Shown here: positions 1 through 8,596 of the stretch, in pieces
Position numbering within the stretch: position 1 is the stretch's first letter
Layout: each line of letters opens with the position of its first letter
Assembly (NCBI RefSeq): GCF_000968195.1
Contig: NZ_FO704550.1
Span: forward strand, 2,976,001-3,040,000
DNA: 64,000 nt
Reading direction: 5' to 3'
Origin: Xenorhabdus doucetiae
GTDB lineage: Bacteria; Pseudomonadota; Gammaproteobacteria; Enterobacterales; Enterobacteriaceae
Program-made: the position numbers and the translations under genes
Notes under the pieces: generated by a model
Database searches by the model: none
The model's input: only the letters and a program-made list of their open reading frames with translations
Told to the model about the DNA's origin: nothing

Positions 1-277
1 TACCGGCACGGACACAGCCTGCGGTATTTTCCGGGCGCAGGGTCAAACTTTCACCATTGCGATCGTCAAAGGTATACATCTCTTTTTCGACAACATCGGT
101 GACTTCCCCAATTGCCCGTTTGAATAACGGGGTCTGCTCTACAATCGGTGTCCGAATTTCGCTAAAGCCATAACCCGACAGCACACGCTTGATCGTAGAT
201 TCAACTCGTTGCCAGATGGCGGTTTCAGCAGGAAGGCAGTCATTCATGCCACGAATAGCTGGGATATTTTTTGCCAC
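1..277 (-). CDS. hisS: Histidyl-tRNA synthetase, N-terminal part (cut by window edge)
   Basis: This is the class II aminoacyl-tRNA synthetase that charges tRNA-His. About 92 N-terminal residues are present; the rest lies beyond position 1. The reading frame starts MAKNIPAIRGMNDCLPAE and runs into the class II motif 2 region (LTLRPENTAGCVRAG), which closely matches the enteric HisS N-terminus. The start is a GTG at 277, as in E. coli, preceded by a purine-rich AAGAGA. It follows ispG with about 45 bases between them, in the same direction, as in the E. coli rodZ-ispG-hisS order. Confidence 0.95.
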   Translation of the reverse strand, partial: MAKNIPAIRGMNDCLPAETAIWQRVESTIKRVLSGYGFSEIRTPIVEQTPLFKRAIGEVTDVVEKEMYTFDDRNGESLTLRPENTAGCVRAG

Positions 278-321
278 GTTTTATCTCTTATTAATATTTA
301 TACAATGCCGTCGATTATCAA

Positions 322-1443
322 TCACTCATCAAGCTGATTGATACTGATTCGGTTATTGGCATCAAGGATAGCTGCCTTTGCCCGAATTTTCGCTTCAAGT
401 TGATCAATCAAATTGTGATTGTCAAGGCGCTCTTTTTGACGAAGGCCATCTTCATAAAAGCCGCTTTTTGTTTTCGCCCCCGTTACGCCAAGCGTTGAAA
501 CTTCGGCTTCTCCTGGGCCATTCACAACACAACCAATGATAGAAACATCCATCGGTGTGATTAAATCTTCAAGACGCTGCTCAAGCGCATTCACTGTACC
601 GATAACGTCAAATTCCTGGCGTGAACACGTTGGGCAGGCAATAAAATTAATGCCCCTTGAACGAATACGCAATGCTTTCAGAATATCAAAACCGACTTTA
701 ACTTCTTCCACCGGATCGGCAGCCAATGAAATACGCAGTGTATCGCCAATACCTTCTGACAATAAAATGCCAAGGCCAATTGAAGATTTCACTGCGCCGG
801 CACGGGCACCGCCGGCTTCAGTAATCCCCAGATGTAGCGGTTGATTAATTTTTTGCGCCAGTAAGCGGTATGCTCCCACCGCCAAGAAAACGTCAGATGC
901 CTTGACGCTCACCTTAAATTGGTCAAAGTTCAGGCGGTCAAGAATATCCACATGACGCATCGCCGATTCAACCAACGCCTCTGGTGTGGGTTCGCCATAT
1001 TTTTCCTGTAGATCTTTTTCCAGCGATCCCCCATTGACCCCAATACGAATAGGAATGTTATGGTGGCGGGCACAATCCACCACCTGACGGATACGCTCTT
1101 CATTACCGATATTGCCGGGATTGATGCGCAGACAATCAACACCATATTCGGCGACTTTTAATGCAATGCGGTAATCGAAGTGAATATCGGCAACAAGGGG
1201 AACATTGACCTGCTGTTTGATGGATTTGAATGCTTCGGCTGCATCCATTGTTGGAACAGAAACCCGAACGATATCAACACCGACACGCTCCAGTGCCCGA
1301 ATTTGATTGACTGTCGCCCCAACATCAGTTGTCCGTGTGTTAGTCATTGATTGCACTGCAATCGGAGCGCCATCCCCGACGGGTACTTTACCGACATAAA
1401 TACGCGTAGATTGACGTCTTTTTATCGGTGATTCATTATGCAT
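322..1443 (-). CDS. ispG: 4-hydroxy-3-methylbut-2-enyl-diphosphate synthase (flavodoxin)
   Basis: IspG (GcpE) carries out the penultimate step of the MEP isoprenoid pathway, reducing MEcPP to HMBPP with a [4Fe-4S] cluster. The 373-residue protein is full length for enteric IspG. The cluster ligands are visible in the C-terminal third as CPTC followed by a third cysteine in SIIGCVVNGPGEA, and the TIM-barrel N-terminal half (APIAVQSMTNTRT) is conserved. It sits between rodZ and hisS, reading the same way. The isc operon in this window would supply its cluster. Confidence 0.97.
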   Translation of the reverse strand: MHNESPIKRRQSTRIYVGKVPVGDGAPIAVQSMTNTRTTDVGATVNQIRALERVGVDIVRVSVPTMDAAEAFKSIKQQVNVPLVADIHFDYRIALKVAEYGVDCLRINPGNIGNEERIRQVVDCARHHNIPIRIGVNGGSLEKDLQEKYGEPTPEALVESAMRHVDILDRLNFDQFKVSVKASDVFLAVGAYRLLAQKINQPLHLGITEAGGARAGAVKSSIGLGILLSEGIGDTLRISLAADPVEEVKVGFDILKALRIRSRGINFIACPTCSRQEFDVIGTVNALEQRLEDLITPMDVSIIGCVVNGPGEAEVSTLGVTGAKTKSGFYEDGLRQKERLDNHNLIDQLEAKIRAKAAILDANNRISINQLDE

Positions 1444-1495
1444 TTTTACATTACTCCCCTACATCCCTGTATTTTGTTTATAAAAATTACAACCA

Positions 1496-1527
1496 TGCTG
1501 TGGTGAATAATTGCTGTGGTGAATAAT
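1496..1527. repeat. Two tandem copies of a 16-bp unit between rodZ and ispG
   Basis: The unit TGCTGTGGTGAATAAT occurs twice head to tail (1496-1511 and 1512-1527) in the roughly 100-base spacer between rodZ and ispG. It is an exact direct duplication, most simply explained by slippage. No function is visible. Confidence 0.85.
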
Positions 1528-1549
1528 TCCGCCAAAACAGTTAAAACGT

Positions 1550-2515
1550 TTATTTCAGTGTCAGTTTAGCGTTGATGCCTTTCTTGATAAAGACACTCAG
1601 ATCCACAGGTTTGCCCTGAAACTGCACTTTGACTCTGGCAGGTGCACCAATATTCACTGAGTAAGGCAAGTTACCGACAAGCTTTAGGTTATCCCCTTTC
1701 TTTTTTATACCGCTGAACAGCAGCTTACCTTTGGCATCTTTAACTTCCAACCAGCATTCACCGCTGAAATCTACCACTAATTCATTGTTACCCATAGCGC
1801 TGATACTATTCACATCCGTCGATGACGGACTCACAACCGCTTGATTCGTCTCTGCACTAGCAGCCGCTGCATTTTCTGTTGTTGCAGGCACGTTGGAGGA
1901 TTCTGGCGTATTGCTGTTGACTCCGGTGCCATTTACTGCGGGTGATGTTTGCTCTTGGGAAACACCGTCTTGGGCAGCCGCTGTGGATTGATTTTCTTTA
2001 ATGGGCGCAGAGACATTATCCGCTCCGCTGGTTTCATCAGAACCGCTAGCCTGAGCATTCGGGGTATTTGATTGTGCGGCCATTGAAGACAGTTCGGTTT
2101 GTTGTACTTTATGGTTTTGCCACCACCACAGAACTGTCATTCCCAATAACACAATGATAACAGCCCATGTTATCTTCATTAACCAACCATCACGCTTCTT
2201 GCGTTTTTTCCCCGCTGAAAAACTTTGCATAGGAGACGTTTTTATCGCCTTGGAGGGGATTTGTTTATCCAAGGTGATTAAGATTTCAGATTCAGGCACT
2301 TGAACCAATTTTGCATAGGCCCGAATATATCCACGCAAGAAGGTCGGAGAGATATTTGACGGGATATTATCTTCTTCAATATCACGAACAGTGGACAGTT
2401 TAAGACACAAGCGATCTGCCACAGTTTGCTGAGAAAGCTCATGTTTTTCACGAGCCTGACGCAGGATCTGACCGGTTGTCAGATTGGCTTCTTCTGGATA
2501 AATTTCAGTCTTCAT
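1550..2515 (-). CDS. rodZ: Cytoskeleton protein RodZ
   Basis: RodZ is an inner-membrane protein that links the MreB cytoskeleton to the cell-wall elongation machinery and keeps rod shape. From the start at 2515 the protein has 321 residues: a cytoplasmic Xre-type helix-turn-helix region (about 14-75, with LSQQTVADRLCLKLSTVRDI), a basic stretch KKRKKRDG, a single membrane helix (about 111-132), a Ser/Thr/Gln/Asn-rich periplasmic linker and a C-terminal DUF4115 domain. The open frame continues upstream to 2605, but the family match begins at MKTEIYPEEANLTTGQ, so I use 2515. No strong Shine-Dalgarno is visible. It follows pilW and precedes ispG. Confidence 0.93.
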   Translation of the reverse strand: MKTEIYPEEANLTTGQILRQAREKHELSQQTVADRLCLKLSTVRDIEEDNIPSNISPTFLRGYIRAYAKLVQVPESEILITLDKQIPSKAIKTSPMQSFSAGKKRKKRDGWLMKITWAVIIVLLGMTVLWWWQNHKVQQTELSSMAAQSNTPNAQASGSDETSGADNVSAPIKENQSTAAAQDGVSQEQTSPAVNGTGVNSNTPESSNVPATTENAAAASAETNQAVVSPSSTDVNSISAMGNNELVVDFSGECWLEVKDAKGKLLFSGIKKKGDNLKLVGNLPYSVNIGAPARVKVQFQGKPVDLSVFIKKGINAKLTLK

Positions 2516-2630
2516 TAGCAAGGGACACTGGTACTGTTCTGGGTTAAAGAATTTACGCAAATTCAATGAATAGAACCTATCATTTAACTTGCGTAGCGAA
2601 ATCATCTAATACTGCGTCGAACGCAGAAAA

Positions 2631-3050
2631 TCATCTATCACAGTGATAATGACGGGTATTGCCTTCCCTATTTTCCTTGATCAATTGTTCAGCTTTTTCA
2701 TACTGTTTTTGTTCACAAAGAAAAATAGCGTAGTGATGTACTACGGTATCATTTCTAGCCGCATACTGCATAGCCATTCTATAATGCTGACTGGCGGTTT
2801 CCGGCCGACCTGCATATTGTTCATGCAGTGCCATGCCGAGATGTGCCTCTGAATGATGAGGCTCCGCCAGCAAGATTTTTTGAAAATGATATTTGGCGGC
2901 CGGTAAATTCCGTTCCGCTAAATAAGCTTTCCCTAACTGCAATCGTGTCTCAATGGCAACAACCTGATGGGCGCGATGTGCTGTTCGTTCTGCACACCCC
3001 GTTAACAGGCCAAGACAAACTATAGACCAAATTATTGATTTCCGTATCAT
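2631..3050 (-). CDS. pilW: Short PilW/PilF-type TPR lipoprotein
   Basis: PilW/PilF lipoproteins help type IV pilus secretins assemble and are built of tetratricopeptide repeats. This 139-residue protein has a lipoprotein signal peptide (LLGLLTGC-like lipobox, read as CLGLLTGC near residue 19) followed by TPR-like helices (LQLGKAYLAERNLPAAKYHFQ, then a second and third repeat). Family members in this position, between rlmN and rodZ, usually have about 250 residues, so roughly the C-terminal 100 are missing. The frame ends at a normal stop just before rodZ. It may be a functional minimal form or a decaying gene; no other pilus gene is in the window. Confidence 0.75.
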   Translation of the reverse strand: MIRKSIIWSIVCLGLLTGCAERTAHRAHQVVAIETRLQLGKAYLAERNLPAAKYHFQKILLAEPHHSEAHLGMALHEQYAGRPETASQHYRMAMQYAARNDTVVHHYAIFLCEQKQYEKAEQLIKENREGNTRHYHCDR

Positions 3051-3121
3051 ACCATTTTCATTTATAAGGATATGTTAAACTTCGCCAGATTTTTAGCCAT
3101 TAATCAAGATTAAACCAAAAA

Positions 3122-4300
3122 TTAGACTGTTTTTACCTGAATAGGTTCACCTGCCAGACGTTTTTTCAATGTCCGTTTTGTTCTGTCAATCACTTCACCG
3201 GCAAGCTGGCCACAGGCCGCATCGATATCATCGCCCCGCGTTTTACGCACGATGGTGGTAAAACCATATCCCATCAGAACCTTCGCAAAACGATCGATCC
3301 GGCTATTCGAGCTGCGTCCATAAGGTGCGCCGGGGAATGGGTTCCACGGGATCAGGTTGATTTTACTTGGGGTGTCTTTCAGGCATTCGGCCAATTGATG
3401 CGCCTGCTCAACGCTGTCATTGACATGATCAAGCATTACATACTCCACCGTAACACGCCCCTGATTCGCGTTGGATTTTGTCAGGTAGCGACGCACGCCT
3501 GCCAGAAACTCTTCAATATTGTACTTGCGGTTAATGGGCACAATTTCATCACGAATATCGTCAGTCGGTGCATGTAAGGAAATGGCCAGTGCAACATCGA
3601 TCATATCACCCAGTTTATCCAGGGCAGGAACAACACCCGACGTTGACAAGGTCACACGACGTTTTGACAGGCCAAAGCCGAAGTCATCCATCATAATTTC
3701 CATGGCCGGTACGACATGGTTCAAATTGAGCAATGGCTCACCCATTCCCATCATGACCACGTTGGTAATCGGACGACGGCCGCTGGATTTCAGTGAACCG
3801 ATAATTTTGGCGGCACGCCAGACCTGACCAATAATTTCCGAGACTCGCAGGTTACGGTTAAAACCCTGTTGAGCCGTAGAACAAAATTTACACTCTAAAG
3901 CACATCCCACCTGAGATGAAACACACAGTGTCGCGCGATCATCTTCTGGGATATAAACCGTTTCAACCTGTTGATCACCGACCGTAATCGCCCATTTGAT
4001 GGTGCCATCAGAAGAGCGTTGCTCTTCGGCAACTTCCGGTGCCCTGATTTCAGCAACTTGTTGCAATTTCGCCCTGAGCACTTTGTTGATATCGGTCATC
4101 TGCTCAAAATCGTCATAGCAATAATGGTAAATCCATTTCATGACCTGATCGGCACGGAACGGTTTTTCGCCCATATCGACAAAAAATTGACGCATCTGTT
4201 TACGGTTAAGATCGAGCAGATTGATTTTACCGTTTTTCTTTTCAGGCGTGACAGAGACGGCGGAGGTTGAAGGTGGTACGGTTTCGTTAAGTTGGGACAT
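3122..4300 (-). CDS. rlmN: Dual-specificity 23S rRNA/tRNA m2A methyltransferase RlmN
   Basis: RlmN is a radical-SAM enzyme that makes 2-methyladenosine at 23S rRNA A2503 and at position 37 of some tRNAs. The 392-residue protein has the N-terminal RNA-binding region (QMRQFFVDMGEKPFRADQVMKWIY) and the radical-SAM CX3CX2C motif in CALECKFC, followed by the GMGEPLLN motif. The second catalytic cysteine lies in the C-terminal segment (ACGQLAGE). Length and order match the enteric enzyme. It reads with pilW, rodZ and ispG downstream. Confidence 0.97.
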   Translation of the reverse strand: MSQLNETVPPSTSAVSVTPEKKNGKINLLDLNRKQMRQFFVDMGEKPFRADQVMKWIYHYCYDDFEQMTDINKVLRAKLQQVAEIRAPEVAEEQRSSDGTIKWAITVGDQQVETVYIPEDDRATLCVSSQVGCALECKFCSTAQQGFNRNLRVSEIIGQVWRAAKIIGSLKSSGRRPITNVVMMGMGEPLLNLNHVVPAMEIMMDDFGFGLSKRRVTLSTSGVVPALDKLGDMIDVALAISLHAPTDDIRDEIVPINRKYNIEEFLAGVRRYLTKSNANQGRVTVEYVMLDHVNDSVEQAHQLAECLKDTPSKINLIPWNPFPGAPYGRSSNSRIDRFAKVLMGYGFTTIVRKTRGDDIDAACGQLAGEVIDRTKRTLKKRLAGEPIQVKTV

Positions 4301-4449
4301 TGTTACATCGCCTCGTTGTTACACTTTCGGCTCTATGCTGATCGGATGTCAGCACTAAGTTTTCATGCGGTGACTGCCAATTCAATGATCATTCTTTTTT
4401 AGCAAGACAGAATTCAAACCATATTAAATGAACATTGAAATAAAATAAT

Positions 4450-4484
4450 AAACGCCCCGCTGAATCAAATCAGGGGGCGCATCA
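4450..4484 (-). terminator. Rho-independent terminator downstream of ndk
   Basis: Read on the minus strand, a G/C-rich stem (GCGCCCC ... GGGGCG with CTGA/TCAG continuing inward) is followed by TTTATTATTTT. It lies about 150 bases past the ndk stop, beyond the palindromic element at 4515-4619. Confidence 0.65.
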
Positions 4485-4514
4485 TTGTACAAACTTTACT
4501 GTTTATATGCTACT

Positions 4515-4619
4515 TATACCCTATAAACTTCGAGTTGCGGTTCGCAAAACGAAAATCGCTTATTATCTCCCCCACAACGCGGGGAGATAATAAAAACATG
4601 TTGAAGTACAACGAGTATA
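4515..4619. repeat. Palindromic 105-bp element with imperfect terminal inverted repeats
   Basis: The ends form an imperfect 19-bp inverted repeat: left TATACCCTATAAACTTCGA (4515-4533), right TATACTCGTTGTACTTCAA read on the minus strand (4601-4619), with 13 of 19 positions matching. Inside is a perfect 13-bp hairpin, TTATTATCTCCCC with GGGGAGATAATAA (4560-4572 and 4581-4593, 8-base loop). It carries no gene. It occupies the 333-base stretch between rlmN and ndk, whose only other visible content is the ndk terminator. The shape suggests a small non-autonomous repeat; mobility is an inference. Confidence 0.5.
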
Positions 4620-4633
4620 TGCAGCCAATAACC

Positions 4634-5062
4634 TTAAAAACGAGGGAAGATTTCCTCATCACTGAAAAAGTAAGCAATTTCACGGTTTGCTGATTCAATA
4701 GAGTCTGAACCGTGTACCGCATTTTCAGTAAAGCTGTCTGCATAGTCTGCACGCAGAGTGCCGGCCAGTGCATTATCAGGATTAGTCGCCCCCATCAGAT
4801 CACGGTGACGTTGAACGGCATTTTCACCTTCCAGAACTTGTACCATAATCGGGCCAGAGGTCATAAAGGCCACCAGACCCTCAAAGAAGGGACGGCCTTG
4901 GTGTTCAGCATAAAAACCTTCTGCTTGTTCGCGAGTTAAATGCAGCATTTTAGCGGCAATAATTTTAAACCCGGCGCTTTCAAAGCGGGCATAAATAGAA
5001 CCGATAACATCTTTTTTCACTGCATTGGGTTTAATAATGGAAAAAGTACGTTCAATTGTCAT
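4634..5062 (-). CDS. ndk: Nucleoside diphosphate kinase
   Basis: Ndk transfers the gamma phosphate between nucleoside triphosphates and diphosphates through a phosphohistidine. The protein has 142 residues, against 143 in E. coli. The active-site histidine is His117 in NAVHGSDS, and the N-terminal KPNAV kinase motif is present. A TATAAT hexamer on the minus strand at 5125-5130 lies about 65 bases upstream and is a plausible -10 element, although no good -35 is seen. The 240 bases upstream of ndk hold no other gene. Confidence 0.97.
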   Translation of the reverse strand: MTIERTFSIIKPNAVKKDVIGSIYARFESAGFKIIAAKMLHLTREQAEGFYAEHQGRPFFEGLVAFMTSGPIMVQVLEGENAVQRHRDLMGATNPDNALAGTLRADYADSFTENAVHGSDSIESANREIAYFFSDEEIFPRF

Positions 5063-5301
5063 TAGGTAACCTCTTTGGCGCTGAAACTTTACCCTGTCTA
5101 TGGCAGGGATAAAAATAGGCGTTGATTATAGGGGGAGAGTTTCGGCTTGCCTACAAAAAACATAACATTTTATTAAAGCTTTCTTAGCGAAAATTATCAT
5201 TTTTTAGCATAAATCACATTTTCGCGCCGTTATTATAAAACCTTTTCTGTTACACACTGAATAAAAGGCTTAATTTCTTCAGCTCGTTCCTGACTGATAT
5301 C

Positions 5302-5508
5302 CTAATCATCTTTGAATGCCAATATATCCCCCGGCTGGCATTCCAAATATTGACAAATCGCACTCAAGGTCGAAAATCGAATACCCTTAATTTTTCCGGT
5401 TTTCAGCAAAGAAAGGTTTTGTTCAGTAATACCAATGGCTTGTGCTAAATCTTTAGATTTCACTTTTCGTTTTGCCATCATCACATCCAGATTGATAAGA
5501 ATTGCCAC
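5302..5508 (-). CDS. Small Xre-family (YozG-like) transcriptional regulator
   Basis: This 68-residue protein is almost entirely one Cro/C1-type helix-turn-helix domain: KDLAQAIGITEQNLSLLKTG contains the recognition region, and the C-terminal ECQPGDIL is typical of the YozG-like subgroup. It starts about 9 bases after the stop of the DUF2975 membrane protein and surely shares its transcript. In other bacteria such a small regulator is often paired with a DUF2975 protein. The target is unknown; self-regulation of the pair is the simplest guess. Confidence 0.8.
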   Translation of the reverse strand: MAILINLDVMMAKRKVKSKDLAQAIGITEQNLSLLKTGKIKGIRFSTLSAICQYLECQPGDILAFKDD

Positions 5509-5517
5509 GTTATTTCC

Positions 5518-6081
5518 TTATATAATGCTCTGATTTTCATCGTATATATCACAGGCTTGATAAAGAATACGAGAAATGATCGTCAGGCACACTGAAATGA
5601 AAATAGCGACAAAATGACCGGTCGTTAAACTTAATGAGATAAAGCGTTCACCGGCGGGTGCCCCTATTGCTAACCATCCGGTTAATATTGGCTCACACAG
5701 AATGTCCAAAATACTCCATAAAATGATCCCCCAACCTGCATATTCCAGATATTTCACCGTCGGTTTGGAAAAATAATCTCCTATTCGATAATTGCCAAAC
5801 AATCGATGAAATGCCCAGAAACTACCAGCCAACGATAATAATGGGATCGTCGATATCAATATTCCCCCGGTTAATTTCCATGCAGCCAACGTATCCCGGT
5901 CAAAATGAGAGGCTATTCTCTCTGTCAGGGAAAAACCTAATCCATATCTTCCCAAAATTAATTTGGGGTCCAGCCAACTAAAAATATTAATCGTCACCAT
6001 AAGGACGATAATTAACAACGATAATTTGGACATCATCAGGCTGAGTGTCGTCATGCGAGTCAGTTTTTCCGAAGGCATCAT
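5518..6081 (-). CDS. DUF2975 family membrane protein
   Basis: The 187-residue protein has four hydrophobic segments (about residues 14-34, 68-88, 108-130 and 148-172), the layout of DUF2975 proteins. No catalytic motif is visible. The start MMPSEKL allows either of the first two methionines. It is the first gene of a two-gene unit with the Xre regulator and is inserted between pbpC and ndk, which are adjacent in E. coli. Function unknown; a membrane sensor or partner for the regulator is only an inference from the pairing. Confidence 0.75.
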   Translation of the reverse strand: MMPSEKLTRMTTLSLMMSKLSLLIIVLMVTINIFSWLDPKLILGRYGLGFSLTERIASHFDRDTLAAWKLTGGILISTIPLLSLAGSFWAFHRLFGNYRIGDYFSKPTVKYLEYAGWGIILWSILDILCEPILTGWLAIGAPAGERFISLSLTTGHFVAIFISVCLTIISRILYQACDIYDENQSII

Positions 6082-6175
6082 GCTGTTGTCTCATTATCTA
6101 ACATGATCGAATTATAGACGGATATTATCGTAAAACAATATTTTTTTAACCTAAAACATGAATAAAAACCGTAAA

Positions 6176-8524
6176 TCAGTTCACCACAAAATTGATTAGA
6201 CTAATTTGCCCACTCAAATCCAAGACACTCAACTGGTATTGACCCGATTGTGATAACGTCTTGTTCCAGGATTGGTTGTTTTCTGTCACAGCCACTTGTT
6301 CACCATTCAAAAACCACCATTGCTTACCACTGCCTCCTTGTGTTGTGAGACGCAAATCCAGATTCTTTTTCCCCGGAATACGTTTCAACACGTCTCCTTC
6401 CCGCACACCAATAATCAGTAATGGTGCTTCATCCATTTTCATGGGCGGGCACTGTTGATTAATGGGAGGAAGTCGATTTGCCCGACGCTCCTTAGCGGGT
6501 AACCAGGCTTCCAAAGTGATTGGCCACAGACTGATGGTTTCAGCGTGGGCGTCAGGACAATCCGGGGCAACACGCAAGCCATGCTTATCCACCCAGATCC
6601 GTTCGTTGATGCCTGAAATACCTTCCTGTTCCACCGCGGACAGTGTCGGCGGGATCGTATTGTCCAAAATCCAGCTCAAACGACGCTGCCGACAGTTATT
6701 ATTGCCTTGGGGCAAACTGTCCTGAGGTAAAACAGTCCCCACCGGCCAACAAATGGTTGCCTGAGTCACACTGGCTGGTCGGGGATCAACAGGAATACGC
6801 ATTGAGCTGTAACGCAGGTTTTCCATTAATAATCCGTTGATTTGATTCATGATGGGGATCGCCGTGGCATAGCCAAACTGACCCATAACCGGCGTGCCGT
6901 CCGGCCTGCCAACCCAAACACCGATGGTATAGCGCGCATTCAGGCCGATTGCCCACGCATCTCTATAGCCATAGCTGGTGCCGGTTTTCCATGCCAACGG
7001 AACACTGGCAGGTAAAATATCATCCGGCTGGGGACGCCCTTCACCCGCCATAATCCTTCTGACAATCCAGGCTGCCCCGGCAGAGAACAGTTGCCTGTCC
7101 CGTATTTTCTGTTGTGGTGTAAAGCGCAGTGGAGATACTTTTCCCTGACGGGCAAAGGCACTGTAAGCCGAGAGCAGTTCATCCATGCGGACAGCCGTTC
7201 CTCCCAAGATAAGGGATAAATTGGGTTCACTCCCCAATGGGAAACGCAGTTCCATTCCCACATTGCGTAAATTAGCCGTGAATCGTTTGGAACCATAGGC
7301 TTCAAGAAGCTGCACAGCGGGTAAATTCAGCGATCTGACCAAAGCATCACTCGCGCTCACCGGCCCGTTGAATCCACTGTCAAAATTACCCGGCCGATAA
7401 TCATTAAAACGACGGGGAACATCTTGCAATAAAGACTCGGCGTGAATTAATCCATCATCCAACGCCATAGCATATAAAAAAGGTTTCAGTGTCGAGCCGG
7501 GGGAACGCCATGCACTGACCATATCCACATGCCCAAAACGGCTATCATCCTGAAAATCGGCAGAACCAATGTAGGCTTTGACCGACATATCGGTATGATC
7601 CACCACTAGTACGCCAATTGATGTTTTAGCCGCCAACTGATATTTCCAGTTACGCACCATCTCTTCTAACTGACGTTGCAACGCCGTATCAATCGTGGTT
7701 TTGATCACTTCCTGCTGATTTTCATTCGCCATTCGCCTCGCCAATAATGGCGCAAGATGAGGCACCTGACGCGGAGCCAGCCAGATGTTTTCTTCTTTGA
7801 TGTCGGCTATTTTTTGCTCTGACCAAACATGATATTGCGCCAATCGCTGCAATACCTTGTCACGCGCTGCTTGTGCGCGTTCTGGGTAACGATCAGGCCG
7901 TAGCCGGCTGGGGGCTTGTGGCAAAACGGCCAATAATGCCGCTTCCCCGGATGAAAGTTCTGCCGGTGATGTCCCCAAATAGGCCCAGCTTGCCGCCCCA
8001 ACACCCTGTAATGTCCCGCCAAATGGCGCACGATTCAGGTACATTGCCAAGATGTCATCTTTTGAATAGTGCCATTCCAGTTGCAGTGTTCGCCAAATTT
8101 GTTTGAATTTTCCGGTAAAGGTACGGGGATGTGGATCAATCAGCCGGGCAACCTGCATGGAAATCGTACTGCCTCCTGACACGATTTTTCCTGCGCGCAG
8201 ATCTTGCCATGCTGCCCGCAACAGGGCGAGCGGGTTAATGCCCGGATGCTGATAAAACCAGCGATCTTCATAAGTCAGTAATGCCTGAAGATATTCGGGA
8301 GAAACTTGATCCAGTGTGACGGGATAACGCCAGATCCCCTCGCTGTCAGCAAAACGCCACAACGGTGAACCCTCCGCCCCCACCACGACACGTGCCATTT
8401 TGACGTTGTGTATTGGCAGCGGCCAGATTTTATCTGCCAACCACATTGCGGCGGGAAAAATGAATAACATGGTCAGAATCATCGCCAACATGAACCGATG
8501 ATTGCGGAAAAACAATTTTCTCAT
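6176..8524 (-). CDS. pbpC: Penicillin-binding protein 1C
   Basis: PbpC is a bifunctional class A-type peptidoglycan synthase of the inner membrane. From the chosen start (MRKLFFRNHRFM, 8524) it has about 782 residues: a membrane anchor (about 10-32), a GT51 glycosyltransferase domain with the catalytic-region motif TYEDRWFYQHPGINP, a transpeptidase domain with the serine box SPGSTLKP and the KTGTS box, and a C-terminal BiPBP_C domain. The frame extends 13 codons further upstream, but the family begins at the second methionine. It lies directly behind yfhM, its usual partner. Confidence 0.95.
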   Translation of the reverse strand: MRKLFFRNHRFMLAMILTMLFIFPAAMWLADKIWPLPIHNVKMARVVVGAEGSPLWRFADSEGIWRYPVTLDQVSPEYLQALLTYEDRWFYQHPGINPLALLRAAWQDLRAGKIVSGGSTISMQVARLIDPHPRTFTGKFKQIWRTLQLEWHYSKDDILAMYLNRAPFGGTLQGVGAASWAYLGTSPAELSSGEAALLAVLPQAPSRLRPDRYPERAQAARDKVLQRLAQYHVWSEQKIADIKEENIWLAPRQVPHLAPLLARRMANENQQEVIKTTIDTALQRQLEEMVRNWKYQLAAKTSIGVLVVDHTDMSVKAYIGSADFQDDSRFGHVDMVSAWRSPGSTLKPFLYAMALDDGLIHAESLLQDVPRRFNDYRPGNFDSGFNGPVSASDALVRSLNLPAVQLLEAYGSKRFTANLRNVGMELRFPLGSEPNLSLILGGTAVRMDELLSAYSAFARQGKVSPLRFTPQQKIRDRQLFSAGAAWIVRRIMAGEGRPQPDDILPASVPLAWKTGTSYGYRDAWAIGLNARYTIGVWVGRPDGTPVMGQFGYATAIPIMNQINGLLMENLRYSSMRIPVDPRPASVTQATICWPVGTVLPQDSLPQGNNNCRQRRLSWILDNTIPPTLSAVEQEGISGINERIWVDKHGLRVAPDCPDAHAETISLWPITLEAWLPAKERRANRLPPINQQCPPMKMDEAPLLIIGVREGDVLKRIPGKKNLDLRLTTQGGSGKQWWFLNGEQVAVTENNQSWNKTLSQSGQYQLSVLDLSGQISLINFVVN

Positions 8525-8596
8525 TAAAACCGTATCCGAACTGAAACAGCCCCTGTCTTGCAAAATAGGGGCTGATGATAATTAAGCTGATCGTGA

